Origin: Microscillaceae bacterium
Lineage (GTDB): Bacteria; Bacteroidota; Bacteroidia; Cytophagales; Microscillaceae
NCBI GenBank assembly: GCA_011390205.1
Contig: JAABSX010000044.1
Span: 1 to 36,100, forward strand
Reading direction: 5' to 3'
Length of the DNA stretch: 36,100 nt
Shown here: positions 7,035-15,165 of the stretch, one piece after another
Position numbering within the stretch: position 1 is the stretch's first letter
How the letters are laid out: every line of letters begins with the position of its first letter
Program-made: the position numbers and the translations under genes
Notes under the pieces: generated by a model
Seen by the model: the letters and a program-made list of their open reading frames with translations, nothing else
Told to the model about the DNA's origin: nothing
Databases searched by the model: none

Positions 7035-8024
7035 ATGGGATTAAAATCAAACTCCTTGTTTGCCGATGCAGTGTATCTGCAATTATTAGAAGAAAAAAAA
7101 TATGAAGAAGTCTTTTTAAGTTGCAAAGATTATACCCGACAAAAGGTAAATCAACACCTCAAAGACTTCAAATATTACCATCAATTCAGTGATGACTTCT
7201 ACCATGAGGTCTGCATACATATCTACAGCAGAGCCTTGCCGAGTAGGGCATTTTTAGAAGCCCTCAAAAATGGAAACTCATTTAGGTTTTACCTTGCCAA
7301 AACCATCCGAAATACACTCAATACACTCCTGACAAGAGAAAAAAACAAAAGGGAGAATGTCTGTAATTTTGATGAGCTAATACCCACAAACCGAGGTGAG
7401 TATGACATAGAAGAAAAATCTATGACGTTTACGGACAAATCTTATCACCAACAAACAGACTCTCAAGACCTGCTAGAGCAGGTAAAGGATAAGTTTGATA
7501 GGTTTTTACTCAATTTCCAAAAAGTATTTCCTAAAATAGCTGGCAAACTGATTTTACTCTTAAAACTGCAAGCCCGCATACAGATTCAGGAAAGTGACCT
7601 AGATGTCTGCTTTGGTAAAATCTCCCAAAGAGACAAGCAGCATATCCTAGAATCACTTGGGCAAAGAACTGCTTATTTAGAAAAAGATGACAAGGAGATT
7701 TACAGCCTTATGCAGCCTTATTTTGTGAGCTACCGACAAGAAAAAGGGCAGCCATCAGCCCTACAGCGCTGGCTCAATCAGCATATCAATGGAGATAAAT
7801 ACACCAAGGGAATCTTAGATAAATTAGAAATTAAAGACACACAAAGTACTTTTAGGATTGCAGACAAAAAAATGTTTGCAGACTTCTTGTATGTGTTCTT
7901 TGATGAAAAAGCCAAAAAAGAACCAACAAATGCTGGCAAACAGGTGAGCAAAGAAACAGAAACTGTCTTTGTGCTAAAACCCCTGACAGCAAACGAGTGG
8001 ATGCCTTCTGTAAGTCATTCATAA
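7035..8024 (+). CDS. Probable divergent sigma factor (region 2-like N-terminus)
   Basis: A 329-residue cytoplasmic protein. Residues about 50-107 resemble sigma-70 region 2: FSDDFYHEVCIHIY corresponds to the core-binding helix, and SFRFYLAKTIRNTLNTLL followed by TREKNKRE to the -10-recognition helix with its basic end. After an acidic linker (DIEEKSMTFTDKSYHQQTDS) comes a helical C-terminal part in which I cannot find the region 4 helix-turn-helix. It may be too diverged, or replaced. The assignment leans on context: 40 bases downstream lies a membrane protein starting with a zinc-type anti-sigma motif, the normal partner arrangement for ECF sigma factors. Three AAGTGTT repeats precede the start. 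Alternatively it is a non-sigma regulatory protein; confidence in the sigma role is moderate. Confidence 0.6.
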   Translation: MGLKSNSLFADAVYLQLLEEKKYEEVFLSCKDYTRQKVNQHLKDFKYYHQFSDDFYHEVCIHIYSRALPSRAFLEALKNGNSFRFYLAKTIRNTLNTLLTREKNKRENVCNFDELIPTNRGEYDIEEKSMTFTDKSYHQQTDSQDLLEQVKDKFDRFLLNFQKVFPKIAGKLILLLKLQARIQIQESDLDVCFGKISQRDKQHILESLGQRTAYLEKDDKEIYSLMQPYFVSYRQEKGQPSALQRWLNQHINGDKYTKGILDKLEIKDTQSTFRIADKKMFADFLYVFFDEKAKKEPTNAGKQVSKETETVFVLKPLTANEWMPSVSHS

Positions 8025-8064
8025 AAAATAAAGAAACTAAAACTTAACTAAAAAAGGAAGACCT

Positions 8065-10983
8065 ATGAGCAAGGTTTTACCATTTCATAAAGAACCATCT
8101 CCCAAAAAAGAGAAACACACCGCACTGAGCAAGGCTTTTTTTGACCCAAAAGGGCATCTAAACCAATCAGGCATTTCTCTTTATGTAGAAGCCCGTATTT
8201 TGGACAGAGAGGATGAGCTGCCACAAAAAATAATACAGCACCTCGGCCAATGTGCCAAATGCCAACAAGAGGCATTGGATTTTTATGAGTTTATGAGAGA
8301 GGAAGATACTTCTTGTTTGACTCCACATCCTTTTTTGGATAGAAAAAATACCCTAACTGGCTTACAAAAGATATGGAGTTTGACTTCTTCTGCCAGCAGA
8401 GTAGCAGCCGTTATTTTGCTGACAGTAGCTTCTTGCCTGGGATATTTGCTAGTCAGTGAGCCTTACACAAGGGCAAACTCAGCACTGAACCCTCCCTTCA
8501 CAAACCCAGACATCAATGTTACTTATCAAGAATGGAGCATAGAAGCCTCCAAAAATCAATCTTTGCTCACCCCCAATGGCGCTTACATTCATATCCCGAG
8601 TTCTATTTTCGTAGATGAGCAAGGAGTCGATATTCAAGGGCAAATAACTATCAAATACCGTGAGCTGCGCCGTGCCTCAGAACTCATCGCAAGTGGTATC
8701 CCGCTTGGGCTAGAGGATGCAGGGCAGATGCAGGCACTTGAAAATGCAGGTACTTTTGAAATTAGAGGCTTTCAAAACGGAAAAACAATCTATATCAAAG
8801 ATGGCAAATCACTGAGTGTCAATATGTCTTCAGATTTTACTGAAGAAGGCTTTGCCCATTATTATTTGGATGAGCAGCCCACCCAAGTACTTACCCTTAG
8901 CAGCCCTTTGGCAAGCAATGCCCAAGCAGACAATGCCCCACAAGCAAAATGGATTTACCAGCAAAAATCCAAAAGTTTTTACAGCACCAACCTTGCCGAG
9001 CAAAACAAACAAAGGCTAGCCTCTCACAAAAAATTACTAGACTCCCTCAGCAAAGAAATACAACTGCTAGAAAACGAAGACAGACAAAATACGCATCACA
9101 GCAATCATCAGCGCCTTGTAGAAGATAACAAGCCGTTTTTCAAACTTAGCTTTGATGCCTTCGAAAACCCTAAAATGCTCGGGCAGCAAGACAAAATATG
9201 GGAGTATGTGGGCAAAAACAAAAGCATTAGCCCCACACAAGACAATCAATGGGTGCTCAACCAAAAATGGGAAAGTATGCAGCTTACCCCCCAAAAATAC
9301 AAAGACCTGAGCCTCAAAGGACACCTAGGCCCTGTCAATGATGCACAATTCTCCTACGATGGCACTAAAATTCTCACTGCCTCAGATGACCAAACCGCCA
9401 AAGTATGGTCTCACGAAGCACAGTATCTTTTTACACTCAAAGGGCACAAAGGGGCAGTCAATACAGCGGTCTTCTCTCCCAAAAATGATGCGTATATCTT
9501 GACATCTTCCGATGACCAAAGTGCAAAAATATGGTCTGAAAAAGGAAACATCATCACCACACTTCAGGGACACAATGCAAGGGTAAAGTCTGCAGTATTT
9601 TCTCCTGATGGAAACTATATCTTGACCTGTGCCGATGACAATACGGCAAGATTGTGGAACTACAGAGGGCAGTCTTTGCATAGTTTTTCACATTTGAGCA
9701 CTGCCGATGATGCCAAAATATCACCCAACAATCGTATGGTATTGTGCATCAGCTCTGATAGCACATTGCAGCTATGGAGCATTCAAGGAGAAAAACTTGC
9801 ACAGATACAGGGGCAGTTTAAAAGTGCCAAGTTTTCCAATGACGGGCGATACATCCTCACTACTTCTGCACACCCTTATCATGGGCAAGCCAAACTATGG
9901 ACTACCCGTGGAGAGCTTCTTAAGAGTTTTAATATTCATGATAAAAACATTGTCTTCTCTCCTGATGACAGACACCTAATGTCTGTGGCAGGAAACAAGG
10001 CAAGGCTGTGGTACCTGAACCCTAAAAAATCGTACAATACCGTCCTTATCCGAAATATGTATAACCAAGAAAATGACTACAGGCATGCACACACCAGACA
10101 GATTACCTACCTTGAGTATGCTAAGCAAAATGGAGAAGACCTTATCCTGACTGCGTCTGAAGATTATACAGCCAAGATATGGAGCAGCAACGGCGGGCTG
10201 CTTCATACGCTGCGTGAGCACACAGGCAAGATTAATAAAATAAGTATCTCTGCCAGCAATGACCAGATTTTGACTGCTTCTGATGATTTTACGGCAAAAC
10301 TCTGGGTGGAGCGTGAAATCCAAGATGTATTTGAAATGTATCTGTTCAAAGATTCAAGACTGCTGCAAAATGAAGATGGAAGCACTGTCAAAATTAAAGG
10401 AAAAAGATTCTACACCAGTGTCAAAGAAGCAGACATCAACAAGCTAGATGATACTTGGCAAAGCATAGAAACTCCACAACTCCACGACAATCCGCTAAAT
10501 GGAATACTTCAGCAATACGAAAAAACCCTTGCTGAGATTAAATTCTTAGAATCTCAGACGCCCCCCAAGCTACAGACACTGATGAGGGGCTTCAAGGTCA
10601 GTCAATTTGGGTATTATGCCTGCCAGCGTCTTTTTAGAGATACAAAAGCCATTGAATGCCAAAGCTCATTTAGTTTTGAGAAAAATATACACACAGACAA
10701 GGTCAAGCTGTATCACATCACAGGTGGGCAAGAAACGGTCATCATTCCGATAAGGCACGAAGCTGGCAAAGCTACAAAGCTGTATTTTAGTGCCAATCTA
10801 CCCAATAAGATTTTGGCAGTCTTGCCCAATGACCGTGTAGCTATGTTTGGAAAAGAGAAGTTTAGCCAGATTAATATACACAAACTCAAACATGAAAAGC
10901 AGCTTAATTTCAAACTACGTCCTTCTTTCCCTGTTAAAAACCTAGAAGAATTTGATACCTTTTTGAGTAGATTCGGAAGTTAA
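8065..10983 (+). CDS. Transmembrane zinc-type anti-sigma factor with WD40 beta-propeller
   Basis: A 972-residue protein. The cytoplasmic N-terminus has the HxxxCxxC motif of zinc-binding anti-sigma domains (His59, Cys63, Cys66 in QHLGQCAKCQQE). One transmembrane helix follows (about 111-131, AAVILLTVASCLGYLLV), so the rest should be periplasmic. Residues about 145-280 form a beta-rich domain (PSSIFVDEQG, ITIKYRELRRASELIASGIP, GTFEIRGFQNGK) seen in other Bacteroidota envelope proteins. Residues about 415-750 hold eight WD40 repeats with GH...D..A..W spacing, for example LKGHKGAVNTAVFSP and ILTASDDFTAKLW; repeats 4-6 are the most diverged. A C-terminal beta-rich domain (FGYYACQRLF, AVLPNDRVAMFGKEKF) ends the chain. 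It forms an operon with the sigma-like gene (40-base gap). Likely job: hold the sigma factor until the outer part senses a partner or stress. Confidence 0.8.
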   Translation: MSKVLPFHKEPSPKKEKHTALSKAFFDPKGHLNQSGISLYVEARILDREDELPQKIIQHLGQCAKCQQEALDFYEFMREEDTSCLTPHPFLDRKNTLTGLQKIWSLTSSASRVAAVILLTVASCLGYLLVSEPYTRANSALNPPFTNPDINVTYQEWSIEASKNQSLLTPNGAYIHIPSSIFVDEQGVDIQGQITIKYRELRRASELIASGIPLGLEDAGQMQALENAGTFEIRGFQNGKTIYIKDGKSLSVNMSSDFTEEGFAHYYLDEQPTQVLTLSSPLASNAQADNAPQAKWIYQQKSKSFYSTNLAEQNKQRLASHKKLLDSLSKEIQLLENEDRQNTHHSNHQRLVEDNKPFFKLSFDAFENPKMLGQQDKIWEYVGKNKSISPTQDNQWVLNQKWESMQLTPQKYKDLSLKGHLGPVNDAQFSYDGTKILTASDDQTAKVWSHEAQYLFTLKGHKGAVNTAVFSPKNDAYILTSSDDQSAKIWSEKGNIITTLQGHNARVKSAVFSPDGNYILTCADDNTARLWNYRGQSLHSFSHLSTADDAKISPNNRMVLCISSDSTLQLWSIQGEKLAQIQGQFKSAKFSNDGRYILTTSAHPYHGQAKLWTTRGELLKSFNIHDKNIVFSPDDRHLMSVAGNKARLWYLNPKKSYNTVLIRNMYNQENDYRHAHTRQITYLEYAKQNGEDLILTASEDYTAKIWSSNGGLLHTLREHTGKINKISISASNDQILTASDDFTAKLWVEREIQDVFEMYLFKDSRLLQNEDGSTVKIKGKRFYTSVKEADINKLDDTWQSIETPQLHDNPLNGILQQYEKTLAEIKFLESQTPPKLQTLMRGFKVSQFGYYACQRLFRDTKAIECQSSFSFEKNIHTDKVKLYHITGGQETVIIPIRHEAGKATKLYFSANLPNKILAVLPNDRVAMFGKEKFSQINIHKLKHEKQLNFKLRPSFPVKNLEEFDTFLSRFGS

Positions 10984-11508
10984 TCTTGCTTGTCTGATAG
11001 CTTTTGCGCCGGGTCTGTGATTGTGGGCTTTAGCCTGCCAAGTTTAGCTTCCAAGACATTCAGTTTTGCCCCCACAGCAATTATCAAAGAAGCTTCCTTT
11101 TTATACAGTTTGGTCAGTTGGCAAGCCCCTTTTTTTTAACACTTCATTAGAACAGCTTTTGAATAAAAATACAGAAATTTGGGAACTTGGCAAATAAGCA
11201 AGCGTATAGACTGAATTTTAGTCCATATACTTCATAAATCACACATGGCAGCAGAAAGCACTGTCATAAAAATGAGGAGCAACATTCGTTGTCTTAGAAG
11301 ACAAATACTCCCCCTTTTCATAAGTACTATTTTAAGAAAAATCTGCGTAGATATGGTATTTTAGTGTTTGGCAGCGTTTATTAAGTGGATTACATTAAAC
11401 TAAGCCTTCATTTTATGAGTTATGTAACAGGCAGTCAGTTGTATTCTAAAAATATAATTGATAACTTAACCGATTGAATTTAGAAAAATAATCAAACCGA
11501 ATTTTTTT
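10984..11508. other. Intergenic region between the WD40 anti-sigma gene and prc
   Basis: No gene is seen in these 525 bases. A T8 run at 11131-11138 after GGCAAGCCCC may mark the end of the upstream transcript. TTGTCTT-AG-AAGACAA at 11289-11304 is a perfect 7-bp palindrome. TATAATTG at 11453-11460, 49 bases before the prc ATG, is one base from the TAnnTTTG consensus. Confidence 0.45.
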
Positions 11509-13593
11509 ATGAAGAAAGCACTTTATATACTTCCTCTTCCTATTTTGCTACTTATATTTTGGAGTTTTTCGGCAGGATATGCCCCCAAAAAGACCAGTGT
11601 AAGTATTGATTTTGAATACACCCTAGCAGATACCTCCCTGATTAAGCCCGAGGCAGTACACTTCAAAAAAGCGGTATTGCTTGCCAACCTGATTATGCAC
11701 AATCATTACAGCAAAAAAGTACTCTCTGATGAGATTTCTCAAAAAATGTTTGACAAATATCTCAAAGATTTAGACGCTACACACGTTTATTTTATGCATG
11801 AAGATATTGAAAAATTTATACCCTACAGAGCACAGTTAGATGATATGCTACAAGAGGGAAACCTTGACCTTGCCTATGCTATCTTTAATATCTACAAACA
11901 AAGGGTGCTAGACAGGATGAAAGAAAACATTGAATTTCTGAGCAGTGATAAGGAGTATGACTTCAGCAAAGATGAATTTTTGGACACTGACAGAGAAAAT
12001 GCTGGCTGGGCAAAAAATAAAGCTGAGCTAGACGATTTGTGGAGAAAACAAATTAAAAACAGTGTGCTAGGGCTGATACTCAGCGGCAAGACCCAAGCCG
12101 AAAGCAAAGAAATCATCAAAACTCGCTTTGAGACTTACCAAAGAAACATCTTGCAGATGAAAAGCGAAGATGTATTTGAAACCTACATGAATGCCCTCAC
12201 CGAAACTTATGACCCACATACGGCTTATTTTTCGCCCATTAATTCACAAAACTTTCAAATGAACATCAACAAGTCTTTTGAAGGAATAGGTGCTAGATTA
12301 CAAACCCAAAGCGATTACACAGTCATCACAGAGGTAATGCCCGGAGGCCCTGCATTCAGAGACAAAATACTCAAAGCAAACGACAAAATCATAGGCGTGG
12401 GGCAGGGAGACAATGGAGAAATCAGGGATGTAATCGGCTGGCGCATAGATGATGTAGTGGCACTTATCCGTGGTGAAAAAGGCTCAATAGTCCGTTTACA
12501 GATTATCCCTGCCAGTGCAGGGGCAAACGAGCCGCCCAAAGTGGTGAGGCTTGTCCGTGATAAAATAAATATAGAAGACCAGTCTGCTTCCAAAAAACTC
12601 TATGAGATAGAAGAAAAAGGCAAAAAACTCAAGGTAGGAGTCATCACGATTCCCTCTTTTTATATCAATTTTGAGGAATACCGACAGCGGAAACCTGATT
12701 ACAAGGGCACGACCAATGATGTCAAAAAACTTATCAAAGAACTCCAAGACGAAGGCATGGATGCCCTCGTCATAGACCTCAGATACAATGGTGGGGGTGC
12801 TTTGCAAGAAGCTATAGACCTCACTGGCTTATTCATCAAGACAGGGCCCGTGGTGCAAGTACGCAATACAAAAGGAGAAATAGAAGTAAATTCAGATGAA
12901 AACCCTGAACTGGCCTATGATGGGCCTCTGGCAGTGATGGTCAATTCTTTCAGTGCCTCAGCCTCCGAAATCTTTGCGGGTGCTATCCAAGATTATAAAA
13001 GAGGCCTCATCATAGGTGAGCAGACCTTCGGAAAAGGAACTGTGCAAAGCCAGATAGACCTCAATAAATATGTACGGGATACAGATGAAGACCTCGGGCA
13101 GCTAAATCTTACGCTTTCTAAGTTTTATAGAATTACGGGCAGTAGCACACAGCATCAAGGTGTAATCCCTGATATACAGCTTCCTTCTATTTATGGCAAA
13201 GACAAAGTAGGAGAGAGTGCACAGCCCAATGCCCTCCCTTGGGATGAAATCAAATCTGCAAAATTCTCCGAAGTAAATCAAGTGAACTCTAGCCTTGTGA
13301 GTAAACTCAAAAAATCTTATGAAAAACGTACAGTATCAGACCCCTCTCTCAAAAACCTTTTGGCTATGATAGAAGAAGCCCAAGAACTTCAAGAACGCTC
13401 AAAAATCTCTCTCAACCTAGAAAAAAGACGTGTAGAGAATGAAGAGTATGAAAGCAAAAGCAAAAAACGAGAAGAAATCTTGGCCCAAAATGCAGAGAGT
13501 GAAGGCAGCTACAAAGACATCAAAGATGCTTACTTGAAGAATGCCCTTCACATCATTGCTGAAATGAATGCGGAAAGTAAAAAGAAAAAATAA
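11509..13593 (+). CDS. prc: Tail-specific (carboxy-terminal processing) protease, S41A family
   Basis: A periplasmic serine protease that degrades or trims proteins from exposed C-termini. It has 694 residues, similar to E. coli Tsp/Prc. An N-terminal hydrophobic segment (ALYILPLPILLLIFWSFSAG) is a signal peptide or anchor. An N-terminal helical domain precedes a PDZ domain at about 250-345 (SFEGIGARLQTQSDYTVITE, AFRDKILKANDKIIGVGQ), then the S41 catalytic domain. NSFSASASEIFAGAIQDY and TFGKGTVQ give the catalytic Ser484 and Lys509 and Asp495, at the same 11- and 14-residue spacings as Ser430, Asp441 and Lys455 in Tsp. The C-terminus is a long charged helical region as in Tsp. Single gene with a bidirectional terminator shared with punA. 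Confidence 0.96.
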   Translation: MKKALYILPLPILLLIFWSFSAGYAPKKTSVSIDFEYTLADTSLIKPEAVHFKKAVLLANLIMHNHYSKKVLSDEISQKMFDKYLKDLDATHVYFMHEDIEKFIPYRAQLDDMLQEGNLDLAYAIFNIYKQRVLDRMKENIEFLSSDKEYDFSKDEFLDTDRENAGWAKNKAELDDLWRKQIKNSVLGLILSGKTQAESKEIIKTRFETYQRNILQMKSEDVFETYMNALTETYDPHTAYFSPINSQNFQMNINKSFEGIGARLQTQSDYTVITEVMPGGPAFRDKILKANDKIIGVGQGDNGEIRDVIGWRIDDVVALIRGEKGSIVRLQIIPASAGANEPPKVVRLVRDKINIEDQSASKKLYEIEEKGKKLKVGVITIPSFYINFEEYRQRKPDYKGTTNDVKKLIKELQDEGMDALVIDLRYNGGGALQEAIDLTGLFIKTGPVVQVRNTKGEIEVNSDENPELAYDGPLAVMVNSFSASASEIFAGAIQDYKRGLIIGEQTFGKGTVQSQIDLNKYVRDTDEDLGQLNLTLSKFYRITGSSTQHQGVIPDIQLPSIYGKDKVGESAQPNALPWDEIKSAKFSEVNQVNSSLVSKLKKSYEKRTVSDPSLKNLLAMIEEAQELQERSKISLNLEKRRVENEEYESKSKKREEILAQNAESEGSYKDIKDAYLKNALHIIAEMNAESKKKK

Positions 13594-13617
13594 GCTCAAA
13601 AAAGCCTTTTAAACCAC

Positions 13618-13656
13618 AAAAAAAGCCAAGCACTCTTCCGAGCACTTGGCTTTTTT
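13618..13656. terminator. Bidirectional terminator between prc and punA
   Basis: AAAAAAAGCCAAG pairs with CTTGGCTTTTTT; a 2x2 internal loop and a CTC/GAG pair lie above, closed by TTCC. It is A/T-tailed on both sides, so it suits both convergent genes. Confidence 0.9.
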
Positions 13657-13673
13657 ATGTCAGAAATATTTCC

Positions 13674-14486
13674 CTAAAAGCTTTTGACCAGTTCCTTCAT
13701 CAGTAAGGTAAGGCTTGGCTCTGCTTTTTGGGCAGCGGCAATGACCTCCTCTACAGTAACGTGCTTGAGCTGCCCTTCAAAACAAAGGTCTGTAATCACC
13801 GAAATGGCAAAGACAGGAATATCCATTTGCCGAGCCACAATGACCTCTGGCACAGTGGACATGCCCACGGCGTCAGCCCCGATGATACTCAAAAATTTAT
13901 ATTCGGCAGGTGTCTCTAAGTTGGGGCCAGATACACTCACATACACCCCTTCGTGCACATTGAGTTGTTTTTCTTTGGCTATTTCTAAGGCTTTCTTGCG
14001 CATCTCTGGGTCATAAGCTTCTAGCATATCAGGGAAACGCACTCCGAAAGAATCCAAGTTAGGGCCCGTCAGAGGGTTTTCGGGCAATAAGTTGATATGA
14101 TCACCCAAAACCATCAACTCACTGATTTTGTAGCCCTTGTTCAGACCACCAGCGGCATTAGACACGAGCAGGCGTTTTATCCCAAGCAGCTTTAGCACCC
14201 TCACAGGGAAAGTAACCTGTGCCATCGTGTAGCCCTCATAATAGTGAAACCTGCCTTGCATCGCTACTACTTTGCGCCCCGCCAAAAGCCCAAAAATAAG
14301 CCTGCCTTGATGAGATTCTACCGTAGAAACAGGAAAATGAGGAATATCTCCGTAGTTAATTTCTTTTTGTATCTCTATTTCTTGGATAAGCCCGCCCAGC
14401 CCTGTGCCGAGTATGATACCAAACTCAGGACTAAAATCGGTCTGCCCTTGAATGTAAGAAGTGGCTTCATTAATTTTTTCAATCAC
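13674..14486 (-). CDS. punA: Purine nucleoside phosphorylase (trimeric, PNP-I type)
   Basis: Splits inosine, guanosine and related nucleosides with phosphate, releasing base and ribose 1-phosphate, in cytoplasmic purine salvage. Family signatures in order: FGIILGTGLGGL (phosphate-binding start), VSTVESHQGRLIFG, MQGRFHYYEGYTMAQVTFPVRV (PNP signature with the phosphate Arg and His), LLVSNAAGGLN, GVYVSVSGPNLETPAEYK (contains the base-site Glu) and GADAVGMSTVPEVIVARQ, then FAISVITDL where classical enzymes have the base-contacting Asn. I place the start at the GTG at 14486 (270 aa, starting MIEKINEATSYIQ), the length and start usual for the family. An in-frame ATG at 14522 would add 12 low-complexity residues. 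The gene diverges from recX and shares a terminator with prc. Confidence 0.94.
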   Translation of the reverse strand: MIEKINEATSYIQGQTDFSPEFGIILGTGLGGLIQEIEIQKEINYGDIPHFPVSTVESHQGRLIFGLLAGRKVVAMQGRFHYYEGYTMAQVTFPVRVLKLLGIKRLLVSNAAGGLNKGYKISELMVLGDHINLLPENPLTGPNLDSFGVRFPDMLEAYDPEMRKKALEIAKEKQLNVHEGVYVSVSGPNLETPAEYKFLSIIGADAVGMSTVPEVIVARQMDIPVFAISVITDLCFEGQLKHVTVEEVIAAAQKAEPSLTLLMKELVKSF

Positions 14487-14560
14487 GATTATTTTATTAT
14501 TTTTAGTGGATAAATGAATCAAACAACCAATTTAAGGTTTCTTAAAATAAACAAAGCATT

Positions 14561-15031
14561 TTGACAAAAAAAGTTTACACCATACAGCAAGGTTTTGTAA
14601 AAGCCGCCAAATTTTGTGCCTACCAAGAGCGCACACAAGCAGAGGTAAAACAAAGACTCTATGAATATGGGCTTTGGGGTGATGATGCCGAACAGGTAAT
14701 CACGAAGCTCATAGAAGAAAATTTTATCAATGAAGAAAGGTTTGCAAGAACGTATGCAGGGAGTAAATTTAGGCTCAAACACTGGGGCAGGCTCAAAATA
14801 GAATACGCCCTTAAGCAAAAGGGGCTTAGCCCTTACTGTGTGAAGGCAGGACTAGAAGAAATCACCGACGAGGATTATGAAGCTACCCTCAGAAGCCTCC
14901 TCAATAAAAAAATACCGCAAATCAAAGCAGAAGATACATTCAGCCTCAAAAAAAAACTAGCCAACTACGCCCACTCAAAAGGATATGAAAATGAATGGAT
15001 ATGGCTCATTATCAAAGAGATAATCCCATGA
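14561..15031 (+). CDS. recX: RecX family regulator of RecA
   Basis: RecX proteins bind RecA filaments and limit recombinase activity. The 156-residue product matches the family across its length: KAAKFCAYQERTQAEVKQRL (repeat 1, with the typical YCAYQER motif), LIEENFINEERFARTYAGSK (repeat 2) and KHWGRLKIEYALKQKGLS, a basic three-helix tandem-repeat protein. The start is TTG at 14561. The in-frame stop at 14543 leaves no ATG or GTG upstream, and later ATGs would remove the first repeat, so the unusual start is well supported. recA is not in the window. The gap to punA is only 38-74 bases, so the two divergent promoters are tightly packed. Confidence 0.9.
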   Translation: MTKKVYTIQQGFVKAAKFCAYQERTQAEVKQRLYEYGLWGDDAEQVITKLIEENFINEERFARTYAGSKFRLKHWGRLKIEYALKQKGLSPYCVKAGLEEITDEDYEATLRSLLNKKIPQIKAEDTFSLKKKLANYAHSKGYENEWIWLIIKEIIP

Positions 15032-15083
15032 TAAAAAAGTATTTTCTGTAAAATACATAGCTACTTCCTGACTTGGTATTCTA

Positions 15084-15117
15084 TTTGTTTTATAAGAGTT
15101 ATCAACACTTAGTTTTG
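15084..15117 (+). promoter_or_regulatory. Promoter of the GAF/PP2C operon
   Basis: TTTG at 15084-15087, a 22-base spacer and TAGTTTTG at 15110-15117 match the Bacteroidota -33/-7 promoter. Transcription would begin near 15124, about 42 bases before the ATG at 15166. With the tRNA promoter it is one of the two most complete promoters in the window. Confidence 0.7.
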
Positions 15118-15165
15118 AGCAAATCAATGTGTCAAAAAGTTGAAGTCTTTTAAATCAATGCAAAA

